The notes beneath the pieces were generated by a model that was given only the letters and a program-made list of their open reading frames with translations, did not search any database and was not told the origin of the DNA. From Tenodera sinensis (lineage: Eukaryota; Arthropoda; Insecta; Mantodea; Mantidae), in the NCBI GenBank assembly GCA_030765045.1, contig CM060964.1, positions 170,570,219-170,634,218 on the forward strand: DNA of 64,000 nucleotides, in the 5' to 3' direction. Shown piece after piece: positions 48,363-59,315 of this stretch. Position numbers and translations under genes: made by a program. The stretch's first letter is position 1. The number at the start of each line of letters is the position of its first letter.

Positions 48363-48475
48363 GCAAGTTGGCTGTGGTAGCTTAGTGGTTAAAGCAGCCA
48401 CTCGATAAGTAGAAGCTCTGTGGTTCAAATCCCGGCTATGGCATTGAATTTTTCAGTCCTGATTCCACCTCTTAA
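48363..48475 (+). mobile_element. SINE family B copy inserted in LINE B
   Basis: Head: ggctgtggtagcttagtggtt (A box region) and tgtggttcaaatcccgg (B box). Body: ggcattgaatttttcag, tcctgattccacct. It matches the minus-strand copy at 20030-20160 in both head and body. No clear target duplication was found. Confidence 0.7.
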
Positions 48476-49644
48476 ACAATTTACAAAATTAATCTACTGC
48501 AAGATCTAAGCATAAGACAGTTAATGAAGACAGACTGGAAAATATATTGAAGCAAATACAGGAAGATGATGATGTAGAAAAAGAGTGGACTAATATAGAA
48601 AAAGCTATTAAAAAACAGCTACAGAAGCAATAGGGAAAGGGAAAAAGAATCGAAGAAGAGTGGGATTAAGAATATGAAGTGAAGAAGTAGTAGAATCTAT
48701 TAAAAATAAAAAAGCTGCATATAAAAATTTGTCCAAAAGAAATGCCTGAAACAGAAGAACAGTATCACAAACAATGAAATGCAACAAAATCAATTATAAG
48801 AAGAGCACAGCAAGAATCCTGGGAGAATTTCATTAATCAGCTTGAACATGATTTACGTGGTAGGCAACAGTTTGCATATAAAGTTTTTAAAATGTTGCAG
48901 AAAGACGAGAGGGAGAGAGCTAATATCAATAATATTACAGAAAAAGAATGGCTAAATCATTATAAAGAATTATGGTACGAGACAGACGGAGATATAGAAG
49001 AAGCAAAAGGAAATGGAGAAACTGTTAATTCAGTAGATGAAACCACAGAAGAGGAACTAACACATGCGATGGAGAAAATGAAAAATAAAAAAACTGCAGG
49101 ACCTGACAGTATTAATACAGAGTAACTAAAATGTGTAGGAGAAAAACTATACACCAGATAATTGCAGTATATAAATAAGTGTTGGCAAAGTAAACTAATT
49201 CCTACATCATAGTATCAAGCCAATGTAATATCGGTTTTTAAGGAAAGAGAATGAAGTAAATGTTCAAACTACCTAGGCATCAGTCTCCTGAACACCGCTT
49301 AGAAATTATACACTAAAATAATTAAAGCCCGATCAGAAAGAATAACAATCATTATTATTAGAAAAGCAAAGTAGTTTTAGTAAAGGGCATAGTAGCATAG
49401 ACAGTATTTTTTTTGGTAAACCAAATAATAGAAAAAAGAAGAGAATTTAACCTACAGACACACAAAGCCTTTATAGGTTTAGGAACGGCTTGTGACAGTA
49501 AAGACACCTGCTGTGGAACATATTAGAAGAGAAAGGATACCCCACACATCTAATACAGGCATTAAAAAATAAAGATTAGATTAGGAAATGGATGATTTTG
49601 AGAAGAAATGAAAGTTAATAAGGGTTTAAGGCAAGGATGCAGTT

Positions 49645-49679
<35 letters not shown>

Positions 49680-49830
49680 ATGAAATTCTCAGAGAAGTAA
49701 ATGCCAAAATACCTTCAGGAATAAAAATAAATAGAAATAATATATATGCTATTCTGCAATGATGATACAGTAATTCAAGAAACAAAAAATGATTAGCAGA
49801 AAAGTCCTTTTGAATTGGGGAATGTATTAA

Positions 49831-50862
49831 TCCTTTCGCTGCCAAGCTAAACGCTGTACTACTGCTTAAACTGCCAGCCCTAAATATGGAGAAATGTAAG
49901 GTTTTGCATAAAGCTTTCCACTCACCTCAATTTTGAATCTGTTAAGTTGAGATTTTTTGCACTTCTGAAATGCTGCTTTCCATTTATACACACTTTTGAG
50001 AACATTACTCTAGTACACATTTTTAAAACAAATTTGAAATGTTAAATTTTTATTTTTAAATTTTAATTTTCCAATTTCAGTTTATTTTTTACACCATAAT
50101 TATTATCACATCCCAATTTTGCTTTTTCCTGTTAATTAATCGTTATATTATTTATAAAATTACAAACTTTGAAACTTCTATGTTTAAAATTGTTGAAATG
50201 AGCATGGTTAATTCTATGAATTGCAATTCAGAGTTTTTTCTTGGCGAATGTCATTGAACACTTGTGTTCCAAAAAGCTTCATGTTCATGTTTAATTACAT
50301 ATTGCCAGTTCGTATCCAGTTCATCTTCATCCTGATTTGTGGCATTTCCTGCCGGAGACTGCGTAGAACACACATGATTGTTTATTTCGTTTATGTCACT
50401 GTCATCATCACTAAGAGAAATGTCACTACAGCTGTCACTTTCCAGCAATGTTGTTGCAATTTTGTCTTCTGTCAAGATTTCTTATTCCAGTATGACATTC
50501 TTTACTGGTCATTAACCAAACGCCACAAGAAATCACTGTATATAGAATAAATATTTAAGCTGTGCATTCAATAACCAACAAGATGTGTTTACTGCCATCT
50601 TGTTCTAGCGCGCTAAAATGCCTGACGCGTGACAGCCTCAGAAGAAAGAAAAATTAACTGTACAGGAAATGCAGAGGCTAACAAACAATGATACCAACAT
50701 ACAGTTTACATGTCGTAGATTATATAGAGGTGGACACATACACCATCTGTTACATAATTTGTAAATTATTTGAACGTGAAAAACTAACCTTGGTGGATCG
50801 AATCATGGCATTATTCAAAGGCAATAGACATTGGATTTCATCGGATATTGGCAGTCAAAGGG
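49831..50862 (-). mobile_element. Non-autonomous piggyBac derivative inserted in LINE B
   Basis: TTAA lies at 49827-49830 and 50863-50866. Ends: tcctttcgctgccaa and, reversed, ccctttgactgccaa. LINE B coding resumes after the right edge, confirming the insertion. A minus-strand frame (50475-50251) is acidic (SDSCSDISLSDDDSDINEIN) and resembles the N terminus of piggyBac transposases; the core is missing. Length 1032 bp. A different subfamily from the derivative at 24606 but with similar construction. Confidence 0.75.
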
Positions 50863-51470
50863 TTAAGAGAATATGCTCTTAAAATATAAACTAATAAAAC
50901 TAAAGTAATGGCCTTTCAAGGAAAATACCCTCATAGATCCAAAATAGTAATAAATAAAATAGTGCTGGAATAAGTACATAAGTTTTACTATTTAGGATGC
51001 ATTATATCAGCATAACCAAGACTTAAGTAAAAAAGTAAGTAAATTTCAGAACAGTTGCGTGATATTAGCAAGAACATAAACAAGAAGAGAAACAAGCTTA
51101 AAATTTTACAAAACGGTGGCGATTCCAATGTTCATATGGTTGTGAAATATGGACAATAAAGAAAAAAAGAATGCAATAAAATAAATGATGCAGAAATAAA
51201 GGTACCTTAGAGCTATAAAAGGGTATACAATAATGGATGAAATAAAACGTGAAAAAATAGGTATTTGTCCAATGAATGATAAAATAAACCAATAAAGAGA
51301 AAGCTGGAAAAACCATTTGCAAAGGATGGACAGTGCCTAATACCCCAAAATAGCATACAATTACCAACCATATTGGAAGACCGATGAGAAGGTGAAGAGA
51401 GACTTGATCCCAGAATTTGAGTCATATGATCTGTACTCGCATAAGTTAGTACAGTAGAACTTGGATAGTT

Positions 51471-52679
51471 TGAAAAAAGACAAGAAAAAAATTTGAAATA
51501 TAAAAAAAAATTGAATTACTAAAGTTACGTCTAAAATTGACACTTGAGCAATACAAGTACATACAACCCATCAGTATTTTCCAGTTGTTGCTCTCTTTTT
51601 CGACTCTTTCCATTTTTACGCAAGGCACTGCTTAAAATTTTCTCCTTTTTCTTCAGATAAGTTGACAAAAGTGTTTGGTGGCATTACAGATTCGGGATTA
51701 CAGATTTTCCTTCAAACCCTTTTCAACTTCTCAAATAACAACAGCTTTCTCCACAAACTGTGCTGGACACGCGGTTTATAAGAGACATAGTGGCATTGAT
51801 TTGCAACACACCGAACAGTAGGAAGCTCGAGCAACAACTAAAGGTGCATGTGTTTTAAACAAGGGTGTTTAGGAGCAGGTATAGAAGCTCAAGGCCGGCA
51901 GATAGGAAGGCTATTCCAACCCCATCCCAAACAACATTCCAAGAAAACCAACCGCCCCAGAGCGACAATCGGGTAAAAGCCCAGAAACTGACTCAAAAGT
52001 GACCAGGAAAGGCCAAAGGTAATCCAGACCTATATACCCAATATTATCAATCTGTGAAAAGCTTTGCATTCCCTAATACTAAGCATTTCTGAGGCTTGCT
52101 GTAGGCTTAATATGTATCTATAATTTAGGAACATCTAGCTCTTAGATGAGAACTTACTGTCCCAAGGTTCATAGGAAAATTACTTCATGCCTTAAAATGT
52201 AAGTACTGTCACATTTAAGATCAGGAGATGACTAGGGAGATAACTGTAAAGGGAGGTGGTAGAGCTAAACTGTACCAGCAGACATCTACAGCTCAGGTCA
52301 CAAACTAATATAGTAGGTGGAGACAGTAAGGTAACCCTAGCGGCATGAGTTAGGATAACTAATACTGAGTTACCCCTGAAGGGGCTTACCTTCGGAGAGT
52401 GTCCATATGAAGGTTAGTGGTTGCTCAGATGATCACTTGCAGAAGTGGTGATCCAGTGACAGCCTAATTGAAGTGACCAGAGCAAGAGTCAAAGCCCAAT
52501 GGTAGGGAACTGCCATTCTTAAATATCTCATACCCTAGGAGGGTCCTGGCAATTATCCGGAAGCATTACCAAACATGGTGTGCCATCGTCCTAGGTTTGA
52601 ACTATATCAGCCAGTTACAAGACAATTAGTAAAACTTCTAGAGCATTTTTAGTGAATAAGATCCTGAGGTCTGCGTGAC
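51471..52679. other. Intronic DNA, no gene recognised
   Basis: The part from about 51880 to 52660 is GC-richer and may be an untranslated part of a retroelement. Nothing firm is seen. Confidence 0.3.
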
Positions 52680-52850
52680 GCCCACCTCGGTAGCGTGATG
52701 GTTAGCGTGTCTGCCTCACGTTCAAGAGGTCAAAAGTTTGAATCTTGCTTAGGGTAAGTTATAAGGGTAAGGTTTTTTTTTTTATAGGTTTTCCCTTATC
52801 CTGAGAAGACAAATGTCAGGTAACTTAAAGCTCCGTGGACTTTGGGTTGC
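52680..52850 (+). mobile_element. SINE family A copy, diverged, 3' part replaced
   Basis: The head cccacctcggtagcgtgatgg, with B box aagtttgaatcttgc (mutated from gttcgaatc), and the body gaagacaaatgtcagg match the SINE at 18686-18950. After ttaaagctccgtggac the match fails and a different sequence follows. Older than the 18.7-kb copy. Confidence 0.75.
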
Positions 52851-53011
52851 ATCTGCGTGACTTTTACGTGTAGCCCAAAGGAAACTGTTGTCATGGTAAA
52901 ATCCTTTGGGATTGTCAAGGGAAGTGGTAAAGCAACCCTTTCCTGATACATGACAAGTTAGTAAGCTTCTTAAACTAGGAAACAATGTAGGAACATGATT
53001 CTATCAGAAAA

Positions 53012-54260
53012 TAACGGGTGATCCAAAAGACTCTGAACCGGCAGTGCTATGTTTTTGTCCGTAGGGGTCCTTGGCTCTCGTTGCCAACTGCCACTGTCAT
53101 AGATCAGTGCAGATGAAACCATACAATATTTTTAAAACTACTTTTAAAGGCTTTACTTACCAATGTTATGACAGGAGATGCTGAAACTGGTCACCGTCAT
53201 TGTCCATACATTTTTTGGCACCTCTTTAGGAAATGATCCATCACTTGCTGTAGTTCACATTGAGAAACACTGGCAATTTCCTGGTGGATATTTTGTTTTA
53301 ATTCCTCCAGGGTGTGTGGGTTTGTCTTGTATGCTTTATGGTTTAAGTTACCCCAGAGACAGAAATCACAGGGGGTTAGGTAGGAGACCTAGGGGCCCAC
53401 AAATCTCTACTAATAATTCTGTGCTAAAACACACTTTCAGTTGTTTTCATTGAAAGATTGGCTGTATGAAATGTTGCAGAGTCTTGTTGAAAGCAGGCAA
53501 AATCATACTGTCGACTAATTCTCTAGAAGGGGGGGGGGGGGGTCAAAATTTTATTCACGTATGTATGGGGGCATCAACTGTTGGCTTAAAAAAAAAATGG
53601 GCCTATAACTCTTTCTCCACTCATGGCGCGCCATACACCAATTTTTTCATCATGAAGGTGTATTTCATGAATATTAGGTTTCTCAGAGCTCCGATAATGA
53701 TTATTTTGTGTACACACATATCCATGAAGGTGGAACCAAGCCTCGCCTGTGAAAAATATTAAATGTATGCCAATTTCGCCATTGCATACACTATTTAGAG
53801 TCCACTCGCAAAATGTGCACTTAATTACAGGATCACCTGGTTGAAGAGTGTGTGCCACAGTTATTTTATATGGTTTTAACTTCAGCGATTTAGTAGCTAT
53901 TTGCAAAGAGCATTAATAAATGCCTGCCTTTTGTGAAAGACACCTAAGCGATTTTTGGGGGGAATTCTCCAAGCGTTGACCATTGTCATCTAATGTTTAT
54001 TCGGTAAGAACCACACACCGTGTTTTAGATTTCTGAGCTTGAACATTTCTTGTGGCCTGAAATTTATTGTAAAGTTTATGGATTGTTGTTTGGCCTGGAA
54101 CTTTTACACTTGGAAATCTATCTGCGAATTCCGCTTTCACTTGGCGAGCTGAGTTAACACATTCAAGTCATAAGTACACGCTGTGCAGTTTAAAACAAAT
54201 GTTGAGCCATAATACACTTTGCGACTAAGTACAGAACAAAATAATAAAGCACATTGGTAA
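53012..54260 (-). pseudogene. Tc1/mariner-superfamily transposase remnant
   Basis: From high to low coordinates on the minus strand: a helix-turn-helix part (VPGQTTIHKLYNKFQ, about 54110-54060), linker (KSLKLKPYKITVAHTL), and catalytic pieces FFTGEAWFHLHGYV (53750), FQQDSATFHTA (53480) and LTPCDFCLWG (53365). The tail is LEELKQNIHQEIA to about 53168. The first catalytic aspartate is glycine (GGC), while the second and third acids are present in different frames. The left end gggtgatccaaaagactctg (53009 on) may be a terminal repeat, but its partner was not found. A 15-G run sits near 53528. Confidence 0.7.
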
Positions 54261-54515
54261 TAATTTAAGCACATGTCAGTTTTATACTGCACTTTTCAGA
54301 GCAGAGAAAAACAAGACATCTGCGTGACTTTGTGTACATCGACTGCTGTTATTGTGTTTCCATGTGTACAGTGGAAAAACACAGCACAGTGGCTCTTATG
54401 TTTTTGGGTCTCTCTGTGTAAGAAATCTGTTAATCACACTAAATATAAAAAATACAGTATCACTCACAACTGCAAACTGCATATGTGGCAGAACAGCCAA
54501 AACTGTCTTATGGTA

Positions 54516-55786
54516 CAAGGGTTGTTTCATAAGTTCTCGGAATGGAATAGGAAAAAAGTAATTACGATACTAGAACATCTTTTATTTTTCAATATAGTCT
54601 CTGTGTAGACTAATACACTTAGTCCAGCGATGTTGCAATGCCTTGATTCCATCTCGAAAGTGAGATTCCTCCGAGCCTGCAAAATAGTTGTTAACTCCGG
54701 CTATCAATTCTTCATTTCAAGAAAATCTTCGTCCATCAAGGAAAATTTTCAGCTTCGGGAAGGGATGGAAGTCTGACGGACCCATATCAGGTAAATAAGG
54801 TGGGTGTGGCAACAATTCATACCTTAGTTGGTGTAATTTCGCCATGGCGACGGCATTGTCTTGATGGAAGACGACCTTCTTCCTTGCTAAACCTTACCTT
54901 TTTTCATGTATCTTTTGGTTTAATTGGTCAATGAAGTTAGCGTAGTACTCTTCAGTAATGGTTTGCCCACTAGGGAAATAATCTATGAGCAGAATCCCCT
55001 TTGCATCCCAGAAAACTGATGCACATTTCCGGCAGAAAGAATTGTCTTTGTTGTTTTTGGTGGTGGAGAATGAGCATTCTTCCACCATTTTGACTATTGT
55101 TTTGACTCTGGAGTGTGATAGTGGACCCAAGTTTCATCTGTGGTCACAAACCAGCACAAAAAATCTTGTTTGTTGCTCCTCAAACATGCCAAGCATTGTT
55201 CCAATGCTTCCATTCTCATGTGCTTTTGATCCAGCATCAAGAGTCGCGACACCCATCTTGGAGATAATTTTTTCATTTCTAATTCATCAGTCAAAATTTG
55301 ATATACCCTTTCAGATGACATCTGGCAAGCTTGAGCAATTTCACACAATTTCAATTGGCGATCCTCCATTACCATTTTGTGCACTTTTGCAATGATATTT
55401 GGGGTAGTGACAACATCTTGGCCGGCCACTATGCGGGTCATCATCTAAGCTTTCCCGACCAAATTTAAATTCATTTGCCTACTTGGCAGCAGTTGAATAT
55501 GAAGGAGCAGAGTTCCCTAGTGTATTCAGAAAATAGGCATGAATGTCCTTTGTGTTCATATCTTTCTTTACGAAGTAGTTAATCACTGCTCGAATCTCGA
55601 TTTTTTTCCATCTTCGCAAATGACTACGCGGGAACAACAATACAGCCAAGTCAACACAGCTGTCTTCCAAGAACATTGTTGTGATACTTGTTTACAGGCA
55701 ACAGTCCAATGAATATCACGTGAACAACTCGTGGTGCTATGGCTGACCTCTCATGGTGATTCCAAGAACTTATCAAACCACCCTCG
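54516..55786 (-). mobile_element. mariner transposon, complete ends
   Basis: Terminal inverted repeats of 28 bp begin caagggttgtttcataag at 54516 and, reversed, cgagggtggtttgataag at 55786, with four mismatches. TA lies on both sides (54514-54515 and 55787-55788), the standard mariner target. Length 1271 bp, the normal size for an autonomous mariner. Confidence 0.93.
54650..55676 (-). pseudogene. mariner transposase, inactivated
   Basis: ATG at 55676, then IEIRAVINYFVKKDMNTKDI (HTH region). A TAG replaces the expected Trp codon at about 55479, and a frameshift lies near 55430. The next frame (55444-55094) has IVAGQDVVTTPNIIAK and the first catalytic acid in VTTDETWVHYHTPE. A further shift leads to SVFWDAKGILLIDYF (55130-54894). 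The last part has VFHQDNAVAMAKL and LPDMGPSDF with the second and third acids. Between these there are 28 residues instead of the 34 of DD34D mariners, so six codons are deleted. Non-functional. Confidence 0.88.
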
Positions 55787-55789
55787 TAA

Positions 55790-56780
55790 TACACAGTGAC
55801 ACATGTAGAGGGCAAAAAAGAACCTCAAAGAGACTATCATTAATACAACCATTCGAAGAAAGGTCAGTTGATGTGATAGAATAAAAATTTGTGGTATGTG
55901 GCCATCATATGTATCCAGTTATTCAGATTCTGACCTAATTGTACAAGTTGGGAAAACCAAGGCAATTTATTTCTAGATGATGATATGAAGACTTAAAAAA
56001 AAGTTTATGGATGTAAAAATGAAAGGAGATTAATTTTTCAGTATAGAGGCCTTACAAGAGGCCATGACTAAATGGATTCTACAAAGGGATAAAAAGCTCA
56101 AAAGAATTTTATTATCTCGGACTTATTACTGAGGAGATGGAGAAGAATGAATAAAAGTGTGGTTTATGACCTAATACCATATTTTTGTATACTAAAATAA
56201 AATGGATCATAAATACTTTGTGGCAAAAATATACTCCATTTATATTTTGTCACATTATTACTTACAAATACCAATTTCTAATTGCAGATAGGATCACAAG
56301 CTTATAAACATGATGCAGATCAGTTTTTCTACCTCAACTAGTCATTAACACGGTTGCTAAGCTCTTGTAAAATTTTAAATGTATATTTTAATGTTTAGTA
56401 ACACTTAAGTTGAAAACAATACTATTAACTTTTTTTTATGAATGAAAACACAGACATTATTTTCAAAAAGTAGGATTTTCTGATCTGCACTACTGTGATT
56501 CTCAGTCCTCTATATGATCGTTGCTGTTGATCATGTTATGTGTTGGCAACACCTTTGCTAGGCAAGGTAGAAGTAACTGCACTAGTGGAGCCAGAATACC
56601 CTCTTTGAACTTTTCTTTCTCTGTCAAATCATCTTTGGCTGTATGCTCAGAGCTTTAATTGTGAATAAGTGCCTGTATGCTCTTTGTATTAAAAGTATCC
56701 TTACAGTATTTGTAGGAGTATCAGAAGGATAGACAGGTCAAGAGCAATAAAGTAAGGTTTTCCATTTCTTTATTTTTAGT
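55790..56780. other. Intron end, no gene recognised
   Basis: Near 56090-56160 the frame SSKEFYYLGLITEEMEKNE resembles the thumb region of a LINE RT, so a small old LINE fragment is possible. Otherwise nothing until the KAT6 acceptor. Confidence 0.35.
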
Positions 56781-56795
56781 TTTTGTGTGTTACAG

Positions 56796-57015
56796 GCTAT
56801 TTACTTTCTAAAGAGGAAGGACAGCCTGGTACACCAGAAAAACCTCTTTCTGACCTTGGAAGAGTATCATATCATGCCTACTGGAAATCTGTGATCTTAG
56901 AGTACCTGAGTGACCATCGGTCAGGTCCTTTTAGTATTGATGACCTGAGTAGACAGACAGGAATGTACAGTCATGATATTGCAACTACATTCCAGTTACT
57001 TGGTATGGTGCAAAG
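56796..57015 (+). CDS. KAT6: KAT6-type MYST histone acetyltransferase, third visible exon
   Basis: After the leftover base of the previous exon the frame reads SYLLSKEEGQPG followed by TPEKPLSDLGR, the most conserved MYST block. The glutamate of PEKPLSD is the general-base residue of the family. It continues through the C-terminal helical part of the catalytic domain (AYWKSVILEYLSDHRSG, then DIATTFQLLGMVQR). The acceptor is tacag at 56791-56795 and the donor gtaaga at 57016. The 220-bp exon ends in phase 2. The remaining C-terminal end of the domain and the acidic and Ser/Met-rich tails of KAT6 are not found before 64000, so the next intron is probably over 6.9 kb. Confidence 0.94.
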
Positions 57016-58633
57016 GTAAGAGGAAGTAATTTTTCAGATTTATAGATAGCTTTTCGAGCATTAATTTTAACATATTTATTACATAAATGACATTCTTGAT
57101 CTGTCAGTTATATTCACTTCGTATAATTTCTGCTAGCACACTCAACAAGAACTTAGACCAATATCAAAATTACATCCAAAAGTACTTAGGATGAAATATA
57201 TTTAAAATAATGAATTACAAATCTCAGTATTTCCACACCTAGGAGAGCAGAAAGTATGTGCTTCAGAAGTGATATGAGATGCACAATTAGCAGCATGTTT
57301 AACATTATATGAAAGTGTATTACAAAAAGACCATGTTATGGCAGTTTGTTTGTATAAGCCCAAACAAAAAGAAGATAAACATTAATAAAAATTCTTTCAG
57401 TCGTGAGAGTTAAGAAGGGATGCAAGTTGAGGCTTTGGTGGTAAATGTTTAAAAACAGTTAAGTGGTACTTGGGTAGAGACATGCAGTGATGGAGATTCA
57501 ACTTAGTCACTGGGCTTTCAATTCATGGATAAACAGCTAGCAAGGAAAAGTAAGAAGGATAGAACCCATGTGTTTTGGAGATACTTGGATGAAATGGATT
57601 AGTGAGGCAAAATTAGTAGTAAGAGGTTATGTGTTTTATTTCAAAGAACTAGTATTTATTTGAGAACAGTTGACCTTTAAAAAAGTGTTTCCTTACATGC
57701 ATCTCTCTTTGAAAGTATAGAGTGAAAATAAGGGTAAGGGTAGAAAGCATTTAGTTTGAACTTCATATAAAGCACTTTCAAAGGGACAACAGGTAGCTAG
57801 GGAGAATAATCTGTGGGAAAGTTAATTTTGAGCGAAAATCCAGTAGTTGCATAGCAGTCTCATTTTAGGGTTGTCATAAAGACACAACCTGCTAATTAAT
57901 ATATAGAAAAGACAATTTTAAGTATGTACAATAAAAGATAAAAATGTATAATGTAAAGATATTTGAGAGATAAATGTAATAATGTATAAAATTATTATAA
58001 CATTTGGAAATAGGACAGCTAACCATTTTAGAATTATTTCATTTATTGCAGTATACAAATGGTTGTGTAAAATCTACGAAGAATTACAGATAATTTGTAA
58101 ACCAATGTCTTCTAAAACACATCATAGAAATTAAAAGCATTGGAACAAATCAACAGTGAACTAAGTAACCGCTCTATGAACAACCAAAAAGTTGACCCAT
58201 CACTTCCGAATTTGAAATTTGGTATTTGTCTTTTCGATAAGGAATTCAGGGCTCATAATGTAGTTTTTTTCCTTTATCAGCCTCCTTAATTTGGGCTACA
58301 TTTTTTGAAATCGTATTGTAGGGTCAAGAATTAATCCACTATCTTGTTTTCTGCCAATGACAACTGTGCCTACTCTTTTGATGGAGCTGGAGATACGGGA
58401 ACAAACTATTACTTCATATTCTACATATGTATTTATCAGCTACATTAATGTGGTAAAGATAAAATAATAAATTAAGTAGGGAACAAACCAATAATCTTAT
58501 GAAAATAATTCAACAATTTTCAGTGAGACCTGAGGCTGAACAAAAGTTGAGAATTTACCTATGATTTCCCTGGGCATCACTGTTAAAGACCGTCTTAAGT
58601 AGTTTTGATGTATTGATAATATAAGGAACTAGT
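57016..58633. other. KAT6 intron, nothing recognised
   Basis: Starts with the donor gtaaga. AT-rich, without recognisable repeats or exons. Confidence 0.45.
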
Positions 58634-58804
58634 ATGATTACTAGGGCTAGGAAGTTCGTGCATTTGCATGTTTTTTCATAGGGGTTAAAAATGTATGCTT
58701 TTACATTATTTGCATGAATTATGGAATTTTCAATTATTTGGACATGATTTTATGGTACATATAACTGCATATTTTCTTGATTTTAATAAATGCATAATGT
58801 TTCA

Positions 58805-59040
58805 ATATTATAGCCCCTATATTGCATATGTTAATGCTTTTTATGGTTTTTTATTATTCTTTTTCCATCTGGATAATATTTTTCATATTGGTAGTATTGT
58901 ACATGATGTTGCAACTCATGAAGATTTTAACATTATAGCCCCTATATTGCAAATTTTAATGATTTTTATGGGTTTTTTGATTATTTTTTCTGTATAATAT
59001 TTTTCATATTGGTAGTATTGCACATGATGATGCAACTCAC
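58805..59040 (+). repeat. Tandem duplication (period 121-125 bp) in the hAT left arm
   Basis: Landmarks attatagcccctatattgca at 58807 and 58932, and catattggtagtattg at 58884 and 59005, repeat in order. Two diverged copies; small indels change the period. Confidence 0.85.
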
Positions 59041-59315
59041 GAGCTGGCAAGAGCTAATGTTGAGTCATGCTGACATGCAGTGAATCCCGTTTCCATCCTT
59101 TCATTATATGTATGTGTGTAGAGAATAATCTGTGCATTATCTGAGAGGTTTATATTAACAAAGATAAAGTACAGGTCAAAGTTTTGAGCAGCACGATTAT
59201 AGCAACATTTGCCATGCCCACCAGTAGTTGTGTCATGGTCTTCAAACGTAACAGTGTTGTGAACTGGTTCCCACCAAATTAAATTAGGCGTATAAAATGT
59301 TAAAAAGCTCTTCAA

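Larger units (their letters stand above)
47480..51470 (+). pseudogene. Decayed LINE with endonuclease and RT (LINE B)
   Basis: Endonuclease pieces: NVRGIATN region near 47550, INVSVVNETKKK-like frame (47590-47640), VIGVDAPEEGKKEE (47820) and IGSDHYLIITKF (48185). RT pieces: EKMKNKKTAGPDSINTE (49075), GISLLNTA (49278), VNKGLRQGCS (49613) and DDTVIQE near 49765 where ADD is now NDD. The thumb region follows a piggyBac insertion: TKVMAFQGKYP (50900), YYLGCIISA (50990), YGCEIWTIKKK-like (51130). Stops and shifts are numerous. A TA microsatellite sits at about 49649-49677. The endonuclease type resembles RTE-like LINEs; clade uncertain. Confidence 0.65.
39027..56795 (+). other. 17.8-kb KAT6 intron packed with transposable elements
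   Basis: The donor gtaagt and acceptor tacag join two MYST exons in frame, so this whole stretch is intronic. It contains the LINE at 40206-42992 with its hairpin, LINE remnants at 44285-46700 and 47480-51470, a piggyBac derivative at 49831-50862, SINE copies near 48363 and 52680, a Tc1/mariner remnant at about 53012-54260 and a mariner at 54516-55786. No host exon was recognised inside it. Confidence 0.85.

Noticed and set aside
50221..50550. 109-codon + strand frame
   Set aside because: Antisense of the acidic piggyBac N-terminal frame.
58695..58997. 100-codon hydrophobic frame resembling a membrane protein
   Set aside because: It lies in the AT-rich, tandemly duplicated left arm of the hAT element; hydrophobicity follows from T-rich codons.
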